From positions 179,480,071 through 179,544,070 of the forward strand of contig NC_084462.1 in assembly GCF_027409185.1 (NCBI RefSeq): 64,000 bases of DNA, written 5' to 3'. Source of the stretch: Cynocephalus volans (Eukaryota > Chordata > Mammalia > Dermoptera > Cynocephalidae). The position numbers were made by a program, and so were the translations under genes. Positions 1-11,991 of this stretch are shown in pieces (positions within the stretch are counted from its first letter, which is position 1; every line of letters starts with the position of its first letter). The notes below the pieces were generated by a model that did no database searches, was not told the DNA's origin, and worked only from the letters and a program-made list of their open reading frames with translations.

Positions 1-3000
1 TCCGAGGCCCAAGCTAGGTAGGGCTCCCTACTACTTCTCCTGAGGTCCTCAGTGCACGCATGATTGCTTGTGCAGACTCGCTCCCTCCTGGCACATCATA
101 GGCCCTGGGAGGGCCAGGCCAGGTTCCTCATGTATCCTCTGTCTCCATGCCTCGCACACTGGAGTTCAGCCAACTAACTCACCATGAATTTCTGGAGTTA
201 CAGAGGCCTGTGTGGCTGGCAGCCACAGGATAATCATAGGTGTCAATGCCATAGCCTCCCCCCAGCAGGCAGCGTTAGGGCCCTCAATTCAGTACTGGCC
301 TTTGTCAGGCTGCTGCTGGGGCTTCGCAGTCCCAATTCCTAGACCCCTAAACACTCCCTCCTCCATCTCCGAGGAGAAGAGTAGATTTCAAATCCTGGGG
401 GCTTCTGGAAGAGAAACACATGCTGAAACCTTCAGAGCTCTCTTCCTCAGACCCCTTTTCTTTCTTCCTTTTTAATAGGTCCCACGGTCACTGCTAGTTC
501 TTGTTCACCTCGGTCCCCTTCTCACACCCAGGGTTAGCCTCTAGAGGGGCTGCAGAAGCTGCATACGCCAGAGCAGGGGGCGGGAGGGGGGCAACACCAG
601 TGGCTGGCTTTATTTTCTTTTTCATACTTTTCAGTATTTTCTAGTTCTCTTCAGTGAACATGAAATAGGTTTATAATTAATGGAGAACAAACAAGCATTA
701 TTTAAAAGTAGAAAAGATCCCTGGATGCAGACTCAGGTGACTGGGCGGGTGCTCTGCTACTTGCTGGCCATCGGCCAACTATGTTCCGCTCTAAGGACCA
801 GTCCCACCACCTGAAAACACTCCCCTGCACGCCAGGCACAGTGGCCTCACAGGCTGTGCGAGTAACAAGAGAGTCACAAGCCTCACTGAGAAGGTGCCCA
901 GTGGTGCTGGGGCAGCCTCTCTTTCCTAGCCTGGAATTGAGAATATCTTCCCTTTTATGCAGGGAGAATTTTTTTTTTAAGTAATACATTGAAAAAAAAA
1001 TCCTAGTTTTTTTAATGACTCTAATTTCACCTGTAATAGCTTTCGTCCTTGCCTGTTGCCTTAGGCCCTGGTCCCCACACACATTTGCATAATCTGTCAT
1101 TCAGCTCTTTAAAATGAGAAGGCCTCAGGAGATTCTTCCCAAACCAGCCTAACACATTCGTTTGCCACTGGACCAGAGACTCCCAGAACTCTTTCGTTCA
1201 ACTCATTCATCCTGATAGGTGCCAGGCCTGTTCTCGGTGTGGGGACCTGTGGTGAGCAGACATGGCCCTGACCTCTCACAGATGCACATTTGGATGGGGT
1301 GGGGGGCTGGGGAGTATCTTTATTTTTATTTACTTACTTATTTGTTTGTTTATTTAATTTTATTGTTAGGCTAGGGAGTTTCTGCTTAGAGCAGTGAGCC
1401 TGGAGGTAGCGGTGGGAGCCCAAGAGCCCCCGCCCCCTCAAGTCTCACATGGACCAGGTGAGAAGTAGAGAGGTGACAAAGAGTGTGACAGGGCAGCAGT
1501 AGGCAGAGACTCTGCTGTGCATCAGGGTTACACTTGTCAGCCTCTTGAAGTTTGCTGGCTAGACCGGGTTGAAAGCTCTGCATAGCAGCTGTGTGCTTTG
1601 CTTAATAAAAGTGGAAGAAATATTAGTATTACTTAATAAAAGCCATTTTCTTGATAGTAAAAAATCTTTCCAAAGGACATGCCACGCATGATAAGTGTTA
1701 GCTTTTCCTCTTATTGATTTATTCACAGCCATTATTTGAGTAGCACTGTAGACTTATCACATGGGCAGGGTAGACACACATTGGCCGGGCTGGGTGGACC
1801 CCATGTGAGCCAGGCACCATGCTGTGTGCTGGGGATCCAGAGATGCGTAAGACATGCCTCTGCCCTTGAGGAACTCATAGCCTGTCAGAGAGGCACACAG
1901 TGAGCAGACATTTGACAAGGAATGTGACAAGGGCAGAGAGAGAAGGAGCACCAGGGGCTATGGAACTCCCAAGGCAGAAGTTCCTATGCCCAGCCTAGAG
2001 GCCCCATGGCAAAGTGGTGTTTGCCTGGAGCTTTGAAGGGTGAGCTGGAGTTTGCAGGCTGAGGCAAGAGCAGGGTGTGTGTGGCAGGGAGGGCATCGTG
2101 GGCAAAGGCACAGAAGTGGGGGGAGCAGCCAGGGCAGGTGGGTTGGAGTGAGCTGGCAGAGGCAAAGCCAGAGCGGCCAGGCTGGGCTCTCGGGCTGTGC
2201 CTGCCCCCAGCCAGGCCTTCCTCCGCGAGCACTCTGGTGGCTGCAGAGGCTCTTAGCAGAGGGGTCAGGAGTTCAGACCTAGGTTTAGAGCTATCAGTTT
2301 GACAGCAACATTGATGAACTTATGAGCTGGCTGGGGATAGGTGTAAAGTTAAGAGTAGGCTCTTACCTTCTCACTGCTTCCTCCTCTCTTTGTGAAAGAG
2401 AAACGAGGTATGCCTGGGGTCTTCCACAAGCCTAGCTCCTGCTCCCTACGACATTGCTGTGCCATGCCATCACTCTTGCTGCAGGCCTGGGAGCCTACAT
2501 CCGCAGCCAGTGCATTCGCACAGCACCCTCTAGGGTCAGTCAGACCCCAGTTCCCTGAGAGGTGGGGCTGCCACTCAACAGAGGAGTGAGCCATGGCTTG
2601 GGAAGAAAGGCAGGTCCTTCAGGTAGGTCCCATCTGGCCGCCTCCATGGGCTTCATGGCCATGGGAGAATGGGAGAGGAAAATGGGGCCGAGCTCCTTGT
2701 GAATAGCAGTGAGTGCTGCACGGTGAAGGGAGGAGCCGCCCCACAGAGGTTTTGGGGTGACGTGTCCGGCCACAGTGGGCTCAGGTCTGAAGGTGGCTGA
2801 GGTGCTGAGAACCAGAGAAGCTCTGCACTGCTCTGCAGAGCTGTAGCTCCCTACAGGCTTCTCCATCCTGGACTTTGTCCATGGGGTCAAAGGTCATCTC
2901 CCCACCAAGATTTGGGGTTTTCATTTTTTAATATTATGTATTTTTTTGTTGATTATAAAAGTAATATATGTTCACTGAGAACATTTGGGAAACAGATTTC

Positions 3001-3092
3001 TTAAATTACTCTGGTCCAAATGTATCCTGCCCCAGCCCCAAGCAGCCTTCCTGAGCAGGCTTTAATGGAAGACCCTTTCTTTTCCATTTTAG
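1..3092. other. EVL intron, no exon seen
   Basis: I see no EVL exon here; the upstream LMEEMNKLLAK-type exon is not present. The stretch holds a T-rich (TTTA)n-like tract at about 1316-1366 and an old mammalian interspersed repeat at about 1780-2240 (a 'caggcaccatgctgtgtgctggggat' type segment, family not assigned). The short open frames on both strands lack splice-consistent or family support. Confidence 0.7.
1316..1366. repeat. (TTTA/TTTG)n simple repeat
   Basis: Tetranucleotide-like run of TTTA, TTAC and TTTG units in an EVL intron. It could be the remnant poly(A) end of a retroposon read in reverse, but no body could be assigned. Confidence 0.6.
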
Positions 3093-3156
3093 GAAGATCC
3101 TAATACCTCCCCATCTCCGGGGACCCGAGCAGCCAGCCAGCCACCTAACTCCTCAG
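3093..3156 (+). CDS. EVL: EVL coding exon (EDPNTSPSPG segment)
   Basis: This 64-nt exon sits between a pyrimidine-rich acceptor (TTTCCATTTTAG) and a GTAAGAG donor. It reads E-D-P-N-T-S-P-S-P-G-T-R-A-A-S-Q-P-P-N-S-S plus one base of the next codon (phase 1). It corresponds to the Ser/Pro-rich linker of EVL between the actin-binding blocks and the tetramerisation helix. The linker is disordered and phosphorylatable, with no catalytic residues. The exon is too short to stand out by ORF length and was found by its match to the known EVL C-terminal half and by phase continuity with the exon at 5035. Confidence 0.93.
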
Positions 3157-4279
3157 GTAAGAGGGTGCCATCCTGACCCCAACGAGGCACAAGATCTGAG
3201 AGCAGAAGGGAGGGACCCTTAGAAGATAATCTGATCCAACCACCTCACTTGACACATGAGCATAGAGAGCCGGGGAAGACTCGCAGAAGCCCAGCTTCCT
3301 CCAGGGGCCCCAGTGGGTCAAGTGGAGTGCAGGAGCCTGGGAAGTGCTGGGGCAGACTGACTGCCATGCGTTCCCATCGGAGCTGGGAAGAACAGCTCCG
3401 TGGTTTCCCACCAGGACCCAGAGTCCCACACAAGGGTAGGCTCGCCTGGCAGCACATATCCAATGGTGGCAGATTGCGCCTAAGGCTCTGGTGTATGGGC
3501 TGGGGCCCACGCTCTTAAGAGGAATGTTTAAATCTCCAAATTGTGTTTCCATGTGAAATGCCAACTAATGATTGCCGTTACAAGGGTCACCAGTTTTTTC
3601 CGCCAGAAATGCAGCCCTTTACCCTGCTCAGGTTTCTCCCAGTCTGAGCTGTCACAGAAGGGATATAATTAGGAGGGTGAGATGAGGTTTAGCAGTGGGA
3701 AGAAGACCCCATGATTGGTTGTTCAGTCATTCGACAAAACTTCGTTCAGCATCTGCTCTGTGCCAGGCCCATGCTCATGAGCACGTGAGGAGAGGTAGAA
3801 GGGGTCAGGCCATTCTACCTGGGCAGAAGGAGGCTCTTGCCAGCTGTCTGCCCACCTCACCGGGCGTGATGCCATGCTGTTCCAGTAGCACTGTACGCGC
3901 GTCCGCCTCGCTCCCAAGACTGCACATGTCCTCTCCATCTAGGACTCTACCTGGCACATTGATTTGCCAAAACCCGTAGCTTCTTGTCCAATGGACGTGA
4001 ACAATGTCTCTGCCCTCGTTTGCTTCTTACAGAAGACCAGTGAATGGGCTGAACGGTTTCCCTTTGCAGGAGGTTGAGGCTCCGTGTGGTTGAGTGGTCT
4101 GCTCAAAGCCGCACACCTGGAGCTTGCTGTGGTCCCAGGTCTCATGCCGCAGGCCCAGCAAACATACCTGCCTCACACCCATGGTGGGTCTGTAGGGTCC
4201 CAGGCCTTTGGGCAGCTTCCCTGCTACCCCTAGGGATTTTGTCTCTGCCTCTGTCATCTTGCAAAGTTAGGGAATTCTG

Positions 4280-4450
4280 GGGCCGGCCCGTGGCTCACTC
4301 GGGAGAGTGCGGTGCTGATAACACCAAGGCCCCGGGTTCGGATCCCATATACGGATGGCCGGTTCGCTCACTGGCCGAGCGTGGTGCTGACAACACCAAG
4401 TCAAGGGTTAAGATCCCCTTACCGGTCATCTTTTAAAAAAAAAAAAAAAA
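4280..4450 (+). mobile_element. Dimeric tRNA-Ile-like SINE (CYN type), with TSD
   Basis: Two tRNA-like monomers in tandem. The first has box A (TGGCTCACTCGGG), an Ile-like anticodon arm (GGTGCTGATAACACCAAGG) and box B (GGTTCGGATCC). The second starts near 4357 (GGCCGGTTCGCTCAC), followed by GTGCTGACAACACC and a decayed box B. It ends in a long A-run. A perfect 17-bp target-site duplication flanks it (4263-4279 and 4451-4467), so the insertion is intact and fairly recent. The CYN name is from memory; the tRNA origin and dimer structure are visible. Confidence 0.9.
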
Positions 4451-5034
4451 AAAGTTAGGGAATTCTGTTCAATTCAACTAATCTCTTGAAGTAGAATGAA
4501 ATGTAATCTAATACCACTTTAAAAAGAAAAGACAAACCAGCTTTCAAGTGCAGGATGGGAGAGCCAGCTGCAATGTGTGGAGAAGACTATCAGTCGGCAG
4601 CAGGTGCAAATAGGGTCCCAGAGGGCCTGGCCACCCCCCAGCAAATGGGACCACAAGGCTGCTCTGGGAGTGTCCAGGGGGAGTGGGTTCCCCACCAGCT
4701 GGTTCTCTTTCCACGGAGAGACCCAACCATGGTGAGGATTTGAAGCCAGCTCACAAGTCAAGATCAACCAGATCAAGGGAACAGGAGTTTGAGTCCTGGA
4801 GTGGGGGAGACGCAGGTGACAATGGTGCCATATATAACCCTCACAGGCTTCCTTGGGCCAAAGGGGGACTGAGAATAAGGAGGCAGGTTTCAGCTCTGCC
4901 CAAGGCACACCTTCCTGCAGGGGCTCTGTACCCTCAGCAGAGGGTAGGGGCCTTCTGCAAGGCCATTTAGGGATTGGGGTGGCCACTGAGTCCTCCCAGC
5001 TCTGAAGCTTTTCGTTCATGAAATGAATTGACAG

Positions 5035-5101
5035 AGGCTGGCCGGAAGCCCTGGGAGCGGAGCAACTCGGTGGAGAAACCTGTGTCCTCATTACTATCCA
5101 G
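5035..5101 (+). CDS. EVL: EVL coding exon (GRKPWERSNSVEK segment)
   Basis: This 67-nt exon follows a TTGACAG acceptor and precedes a GTGAGC donor. It completes the Glu codon left by the exon at 3093 and reads AGRKPWERSNSVEKPVSSLLS, ending two bases into an Arg codon. The end (L-S-R) supplies the first half of an L-x-R-x-x-S kinase consensus completed by the next exon. It is part of the phosphorylatable EVH2 linker and contains SNS, a known type of Ser phosphosite in EVL. Both outgoing joins are in frame: to 5197 (insert included) or to 8996 (insert skipped). Confidence 0.95.
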
Positions 5102-5196
5102 GTGAGCTGCCCTGGGAAGGCCTGAGTGGCAAGTGTGGTGGGGCAGAGGTGGGGGCTGGCACTGATTCATGTATCTGTTTCATTCCATTGCCGTAG

Positions 5197-5259
5197 AACC
5201 CCGTCTGTGGCAAAGAGCCCCGAAGCTAAGAGCCCCCTTCAGTCACAGCCTCACTCTAG
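5197..5259 (+). CDS. EVL: EVL 63-nt cassette exon (EVL-I insert)
   Basis: This exon is exactly 63 nt, starts and ends in the same phase, and lies only 95 nt after the preceding exon. It encodes [20 protein letters not shown] with split Arg codons at both edges. Skipping joins TCC-AG to G-ATG without a frame change, as expected of an alternative cassette. Published work describes a 21-residue insert in the EVL-I isoform that protein kinase D phosphorylates. Here L-S-R-T-P-S spans the junction and fits the L-x-R-x-x-S consensus. Sequence and phase are seen directly; isoform regulation is from the literature as I recall it. Confidence 0.94.
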
Positions 5260-7646
5260 GTACCGGACAACCTTCCTGCCCATGTGTCCCCCAGTCTCTG
5301 GGGCCTCCTCTGTCCCTTGTTCCATGACTAACACCTCCCAACCCTGTCTTGCGTCCTGGCATTTAACAGCTTGCTCTGGGAAGGGTGGGGTCGTGCAGGC
5401 CAGCTCCTTCCTCTCCTCCCTGAGAGGGAGAGACTGAGGCCCAGAGATGGGAATGTCCTGTCCAAAGAGGAAGTTGAGTGGAGCTGAGATTGAATCCCAG
5501 CTCTGGACTTGTGAAATGTGACACTGGGCAAGTTAGGTGACCTCTCCAAGCCTTCTTTTCCCCCGTAAAATAAGTTCTGTTCATCCCTACCACACGGGGT
5601 GGTTGTGGGGACAGCTGTGTGCAAAACAGCTGGACCCGGGAAGTACTCGCTGCTGTAGCTGCACCCCACAGCTCAGTTAGCCCTGGGACTGGCCCAGCAC
5701 CTGCTCTCTCTCCTCCAGTTCAGTCTCCTTCCTCTGCGTCCAGCACACACAGCCAGTTTCCCCATAGACACGCTGACCATATTTCCCAAACCAAAAGCCG
5801 GTGTGACCATGGTAGAATATTTGGAACTGAAAAAAAAGTCAGAGATAAACAGCCACGTGGAAACTGCAGACCAAATGTGGCCAAATTTGAAGCCTTCTAG
5901 AACCCATACCAAGAAACGTCTCCATTGCCCCCACAAATTAAAGGGAAGCAACTCTTGTCACAGAGCAGGTGGCATTTGAAATTGGTCTTGCAGAGTGATG
6001 AGCCTCGCAGGCATTGAGGGTCGTGTGGGGGACAGAGCCAGTGGCGTTGGGGCAGACCTCTCTCAGGAAGTGGCACTTGAGTTGGCCTGGGTGAGGAGGA
6101 ACCTGCGATGCAGAGATGGTGGGGACAGCCTTCCAAGCTGAAGGAACGGACAGTGCCGAGACAAGTTCAAAGAAAAGAAAGCAGGCCGGGACAGCTGGAG
6201 AGTGGTAGGAATGGGAAGGGTGGAGGAAGGGGTGTTTAGAGGGTGGGAAGAAGCTATGTGGTCAGAAGTTTGCATTGTGTTCTGTGTGGAGGGTCCCAGC
6301 CGAGAGCTTTCAGCACAGAGACCATGACGGGATCAGCACTTTGGTACACTTACTTTCCCTCTGAAGGTGACAATGTGGTCCAGAAGCAAAAGCAGGGGCC
6401 CTAGCCCAGGCCAAGTGGCTGGAGGTGAGCCAGCAGCTCTCCCAACAGAACCAGCGTCTTCCTGCTGGTGGGTTATGGGTGGGCTGCCATGCTCCCAGTG
6501 GCCAAATGTCCCGCACTGGGCAGGAACATTGCCGAGTTCATTCCTGCTTGGAATGAGGCTATTTCCAGCTCCTAGACAAATCTGTTCTCTCGTTTCAGAG
6601 ATGGCTCCTAAGGATACGTGTAATAATGACCCCTCTCATGCATAGCATTGCTTAAAAGCATGCTCGCGTTTATCCTCTGTCAGGTTTGCTGATGGGAGAG
6701 CTGAGGCCTAGAGGTGAAGCACTTAGCCCAGGTTTCCTTGCAGTTGTTGCTGGAACAGGGTCTGGAACCCACAGGAAAGGCCTGAAGGACCCAGGGGCCT
6801 CCAGCTGGACACATTTGCCCATTAGCAGCCAGAATTACCTACAGACTTGTTCAGAACCATGTTTGGCATCTTTCTTGAGTTTATCCAGGAGGGGTGCTGG
6901 AGTGTTGCTTTGCCTCCCATGGATTTGTCACCCCTTTTAGATTACTGAAAGCCCATCTCCTGAGCAGTGAGAAGCCTCAAAAAGGGGTTAATCTCCCAGA
7001 ACCCTCAAGAGCAAAGCATTCCTTCCATCTGGGAAATTAACTACAAATTGGGGTTCTCCTCCTGCATTTATTTTCCAGCGCAACAAGTTACAGGAAGGGA
7101 GTTATAGTTTTAACAAGTTTAACAATAGAAGCTGGTAGCATGCAATTAAGTCAATCCACTAACAAAAGCTTGATTTTAGCAAACATTCTCTTCTTACAGC
7201 AATTTCCCAGTATCTTTACATATCAATCAGTAACCTATCTGTCTTAGAACCAGCAGCCTTGCTGTGTTACAACTCTTTAGCTTGTAACAGAGACTAAATA
7301 GCCTGGGAAAAATTTCCTGTTTTTTGTAAGATCAATATTTGAAACCGCAAGGCTTTGGAAAACCAGGCCCTGTGAAGCACATATGCTTTAAGCATACTCT
7401 ACACTGGAGCACCTTTTCATCCATGTTCTCTTTAGCTGAGGAGAACATTGACCCTCGATTTCACCAGATGGTCCTAGTCTATGCTGTGACCCCTTAGCAG
7501 CTGAGGCAGGCCCTCAGGTCAATGCGTGTACACCAGCTGTCACACCCACACTCCTTTCCCTGAAACCACAGGCTCCAACAGCACTTCTCTCCATGTGGGG
7601 AAGGAGGGTACCGACATGGTGTCCTTCAGCACCATGATCATGTTTT
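5260..7646. other. EVL intron, first part
   Basis: Apart from the MIR at 5485-5645, this intron stretch holds an old interspersed repeat of the same type as at 1780-2240 (about 5960-6260) and a reverse MIR fragment at about 6610-6790 ('gagagctgaggcctagaggtgaagcacttagcc'). There is no exon, RNA gene or CpG island. Confidence 0.55.
5485..5645 (+). repeat. MIR-like SINE fragment
   Basis: It contains the MIR core signature 'actgggcaagttaggtgacctctc', then a 'taaaataag ... ggtggttgtgggga' segment, in the plus orientation. It is an old, diverged mammalian-wide SINE in an EVL intron. Confidence 0.65.
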
Positions 7647-7661
7647 AAAAGACCAGGTAGT
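7647..7661 (+). repeat. Left target-site duplication of TMSB4X retrocopy
   Basis: The 15-mer AAAAGACCAGGTAGT is repeated exactly at 8271-8285, bracketing the retrocopy. It is an L1-endonuclease-style duplication (AAAA at the nick). Confidence 0.92.
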
Positions 7662-8270
<609 letters not shown>

Positions 8271-8285
8271 AAAAGACCAGGTAGT
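8271..8285 (+). repeat. Right target-site duplication of TMSB4X retrocopy
   Basis: Exact second copy of the 15-mer at 7647-7661, directly after the A-rich tail of the retrocopy. Confidence 0.92.
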
Positions 8286-8995
8286 TAGACACACATTTTG
8301 CCAAGATTTTCCAGGGAGGATGCATGTTCAAGAGACATTAAAATTCAAATCAGCTAACTTAGTTAAGCAACTTTTCAAGGTACAGTCCGCGAAAACTGCC
8401 TCAGAAGAGCAGAAGAGCATCCAACGATGTTTCTTGAGGAGTCACACTGGAGCCAGTTACCAACACCAGGGATGCTGTTTTGGGTTTTGCTTTTGGGGTT
8501 TTTTTCTTTTGGCTGGATTGTGTTGGAAGCAGGGCCTGCAGGACGGGCAATTTCACGTGTACTCAATGCCACTATTACCCATTTTCCCCAGGCCTCGGGT
8601 TAGCCAGGAACATGGACTCCCACACCAAGGAGTAGGTTGTCAATACCGCTTTCTTTCCCAGGAGGCAGTGGGCAATGGGCAGCACCATCTGCGTGAGAGC
8701 TCTAAAGTCAGAAAACGGCTCCTTTGTTAGGCTCCAAGTCCTGACTCTTGGGTTGGGGAATATGGTCACAGTATCCAGGGGTAGAGAGTAGAGACTGGGC
8801 ATTAGAATTCTTTTCGAGCAGCCTAAGTGTGGCTAAAGGTAAAAAGCAGAGAGCCTCTGACAGGCCAAGGGCACAAGCATGGCTTGGCCCTGAGCGGGGA
8901 TCTCTGGCCCCCCTGGATCTGATACCAGTCCCTAGCACAGAGGTGCCCACGGGTCCATCCACCACCTTACCGCACCCTGCCATTCCTCTCCCCAG
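8286..8995. other. EVL intron, last part before the 8996 exon
   Basis: Unique-looking intronic sequence. It ends in a good polypyrimidine tract and CAG acceptor (CATTCCTCTCCCCAG). No repeat or gene was recognised. Confidence 0.55.
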
Positions 8996-9062
8996 GATGA
9001 AGCCTGCTGGGAGCATAAATGATGTGGCCCTGGATGCCTTAGATTTGGACCGGATGAAGCAG
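8996..9062 (+). CDS. EVL: EVL coding exon (start of tetramerisation domain)
   Basis: This 67-nt exon has acceptor CCCCAG and donor GTGAGT. It completes an Arg codon, then reads MKPAGSINDVALDALDLDRM-KQ. This is the lead-in and first turns of EVH2 block C, the right-handed parallel coiled coil that makes Ena/VASP proteins tetramers. The phase fits both the cassette exon (5197) and the exon before it (5035). I recall small differences from human (Ile for Val, Val for Met, Leu for Phe), all conservative. Confidence 0.96.
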
Positions 9063-9475
9063 GTGAGTGTGTCCTTCCCTCAGGCTAGGGCCATCTCTGG
9101 TCAGCAGGGCCAGGCAGGCCCAATGGGGCCCACATGTGGCTGCTAAAAAGTCAGAGAGACAGCCTGCAGAGGAAAGGGGTGCCCGAGCACGTCATATGTC
9201 CCCAGCCACAACCAGAACCACGGTGTCCCCTGCCTTGCTGGGCACTCACTCCAGCCTGTTGCAGGGGCTTTCTTCTCTGGGGCAGGTAGCAGGATCTGCC
9301 CGGACACCCATGCTATCCTTCCCCCAGCCTGGGGAGGAGAGCTTGGGTGAGGGTGAGTGCTGCGGCTCTGGAGAGAGGCCTGGGAGGCCCCTACCCCTGC
9401 AGACACATCCCCCACGATGCCAGCTTCCCTGTCTCCACTGCCTGTCCCTTCACCTTGAGGCTCTGCTCTCAACAG

Positions 9476-9533
9476 GAGATCCTAGAGGAGGTCGTCAGAG
9501 AACTTCACAAAGTGAAGGAAGAAATCATCGATG
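9476..9533 (+). CDS. EVL: EVL coding exon (core of tetramerisation helix)
   Basis: This 58-nt exon has acceptor CTCTCAACAG and donor GTGAGT. It reads EILEEVVRELHKVKEEIID plus one base. This is the middle of the block C tetramerisation helix, with the 15-residue repeat pattern of hydrophobic and salt-bridging positions typical of Ena/VASP proteins. It is highly conserved and shows no disabling changes. Confidence 0.96.
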
Positions 9534-11477
9534 GTGAGTGGAGGGCCCACACTGGGGAGGGGGCAATAAAGGCAGGCCACAGAAAGGGTCCCTGAGAGAG
9601 GCCAGAGCTGCTGTCACCCAGGGTGGCCATGTGGATGGCCAAACAGCCTGTAGTTTCAAGCCAGGGCCCACCACTGTACTTGTGAGATCTCATTCTTCTC
9701 GTAATGGCCCACACTACCCTCCCCAATCTCTAGTTGCAGAAACTGAGGCTCAGGGAAGTTAAGTGACTTGCCTAAGAATACCTGCCTGGTGGAGTGACCC
9801 TGAATCTGAGCTCTTTCTGCTTCCTTATGCTTCTTCCTGGGGGACCCGCCGTGGTATACACATGGGAGGGGAGAGTGGTCCTAGCACACATCCCAAAGCT
9901 AAGTCTTGTAGAAGCATCTTGAATTTTGTGTTCTTTATTTCATTATCTGTTGACTTATAGTGCCTCTTTGATTCTGCCACCCCAGTCACTGGTATAGGGG
10001 TACTGAGGGGGACTGCTGCCTTCCTGGGGTGCAGGGGACCAAGAGCCACAGGACTACCTTATAGGCCTGAGCTCATACACAGCCTGCTTGCCCCTGGCTC
10101 CAGAGAGCAGGGCCGGGTCCCGGTGCATCACATCCGACTCCCACCAAAGTCTTTGAGGGAGTTGGCTCAGATCTGCAGCCAAGGGAAGTGGGAAGGTTTG
10201 GGCAGAGCTGCCCCAGCACAGCCTGTGCCCACCCCCAGCTACCGCTCCCACCAGGGGAGTGAAGGCATCAGTGGTGACCTGGGCAGGAGGGTCCCATGAA
10301 CTCAAAGGGGTGGAGGCCAATGGCAGTGGGTTGTCTAGACTGCAAGAGAAAAAAGGAGGCCACGAAGGAAGGCTGCTGGGAGCCACAGACCCAGGCCTCC
10401 TCCCCCAGCCAGGCCACACCCTGTCCAAGCAGGGAGCACTGTTCCTGTTTGTCCGGTTCCCTAAAGGCCTGGGCTGGAGAGATAAAGAGTTACTAAATAA
10501 GGGGAATGAGACAGAATTGGAGTCGCAAAGGCAGACACAGAGTCCAACTATTAACTGCTTTACTGCTGGATGCCAAGCCCACCTGTCTGCAGAAGGAGAG
10601 ACTGGAATGGAGGCAGCGGGGCATGGTGGAAACCTCATGTCCCTGGCCTCAGTCCCTCCACCTGCCATAGATGCAGCCCCAGGTGGAACCCACCTCACAG
10701 GTGGCTTCCCCAGGAAGAAGCACAGGCAAAGCCAGGGGTGCTGAGAAAGAGCCCCTGTTACCTGATGATGGCCCACCCCTCGGCTTTGCCTTGGCTGTTG
10801 GCCCCAGGCCCAGTGAGGTCTGACTAGGGAGAGGCCTGAGCGGGCATGGAAGAGGGGAGGGCATCAAAGGTCTGTGAGTCTGGGGCAGGAGCCATTGGGT
10901 GGGAGGGAGGAGGGAAAGGCCCACATGTGGGGAGACGAGGGTAGGGGTGAAACACGCCTTTCTCTCCAGCAGCCACAGAATAGCTTGGGGTAGGGACGGG
11001 AGGAAGCTGGGAGAAGGAGAGAAACCCATGTCCCTCGCAGGAGGAGAAAAGGGGTCAGGCCAAGGGAGTCAGCAGAGCCATGCTGTCCGCCCTGCCCCCA
11101 AGCCAAGGGGTTCCCTGCTGCAGGCCTCCGCTCTGTCTGGGTGGGGCTCCTAGGTCCTTTGGGTGGGCCTGGATGCTGCCTGTGCAGACTCTACAAAGAC
11201 CTTTGGTTTGAGCAGCACAGAGCAGCTCCTCACTGCGGGGACTGTGGCAGGAGGAGTGGTAGAGGAGATTGACCAGTGCTTTGTGCCAAGCCCACCGCAC
11301 TGTGTGGCCCCTCGCCCATGCCCTGTGACCTCTGGGAGCCTAGGTGGGGCACCCAGGAGACTGAGCAGGGAAAACAGATATCAGACAGGCCAAACTGGGG
11401 GCACGGGGCCAGGCCCTGTCGAGGGGAAGGGACTGAGCTCACCGTGGCTACACATGAGCCTCTGTCCTGTCCCTCAG
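9534..11477. other. Last EVL intron
   Basis: Besides the MIR fragment at 9725-9815, this 1.9-kb intron shows GC-rich unique sequence. The long open frames on both strands (for example minus 10,776-10,054) are rich in Pro, Ser and Gly and have no recognisable domain. I take them as chance frames in GC-rich DNA. Confidence 0.55.
9725..9815 (-). repeat. MIR fragment
   Basis: 'cagaaactgaggctcagggaagttaagtgacttgcc' is the reverse complement of the MIR core. It is an old SINE inside the last EVL intron. Confidence 0.7.
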
Positions 11478-11515
11478 CCATCAGACAAGAGCTGAGTGGG
11501 ATTAGCACCACGTAA
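11478..11515 (+). CDS. EVL: EVL terminal coding exon (C-terminus)
   Basis: Acceptor CTGTCCCTCAG, then CC completes the Ala codon. The exon reads IRQELSGISTT and stops at TAA 11513-11515. This is the conserved carboxyl end of EVL, the last turn of the tetramerisation helix plus a short tail. The same exon carries about 0.5 kb of 3' UTR to the signal at 11,986. Confidence 0.96.
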
Positions 11516-11747
11516 GCAGCTGGCTGGCCAAGGCCATGCTGAGACATCGGGTCCGTGGATGGTAGAAGACCGTGAGGAGCCCAGCCAACCCCAGCTTCCA
11601 GCACTTACCACGCAGCACGGGAGCCCGGATGTGCTTCAGTTCAGTCTAACCCGTGAGCAGATATCAAAATGAAGAAACAATTCAATTCCTGGATTTTTTA
11701 GATTTTGTCTGACACAGAACATCAGGTCTACTCGTCTTTTTTTGTAT

Positions 11748-11753
11748 TTTATA
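11748..11753 (-). terminator. DEGS2: Candidate DEGS2 poly(A) signal (TATAAA variant)
   Basis: On the minus strand this reads TATAAA in an A/T-rich patch, about 2.25 kb past the DEGS2 stop. I saw no minus-strand AATAAA between here and 14,005. If it is used, DEGS2 and EVL mRNAs overlap by roughly 280 bases, which is close to the small tail-to-tail overlap I recall for the human pair. It is a weak signal by itself. Confidence 0.4.
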
Positions 11754-11985
11754 TTTGCTTATTTAAGTATACATTTCTTTGGTTCATAGACAGGATGCCC
11801 CACTTCATTAGATTGTTTCCAGGTTTTCTCCCAGGTGACGCTGATAGCACCCTAGCTGGCAGTGACGGCCGGGCACTGTGTGGCGTCACCACACACAACA
11901 GAGCTGTCCCAGCACAGCTCCGTCCCCAGCAATCATGGTGTTGAAGCAGTCTGTCCATTCCCCACGGTGTCTGTGTCCACACGGT

Positions 11986-11991
11986 AATAAA
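11986..11991 (+). terminator. EVL: EVL poly(A) signal AATAAA
   Basis: A canonical hexamer about 470 nt after the EVL stop, followed about 25 nt later by a T/G-rich downstream element (CTCTTGCTGTCACAGTGGCTC). It is the only good plus-strand signal close to the last exon. Confidence 0.8.

Noticed and set aside
4280-4450. A functional tRNA-Ile gene
   Set aside because: Box A and B are present, but the acceptor stem does not pair, the arms are diverged, it is dimeric and it is flanked by a target duplication with a poly(A) tail. It is a SINE.
10054-10776. A 240-codon minus-strand frame in the last EVL intron
   Set aside because: No domain, no splice or promoter context and biased composition; a chance frame in GC-rich intron.
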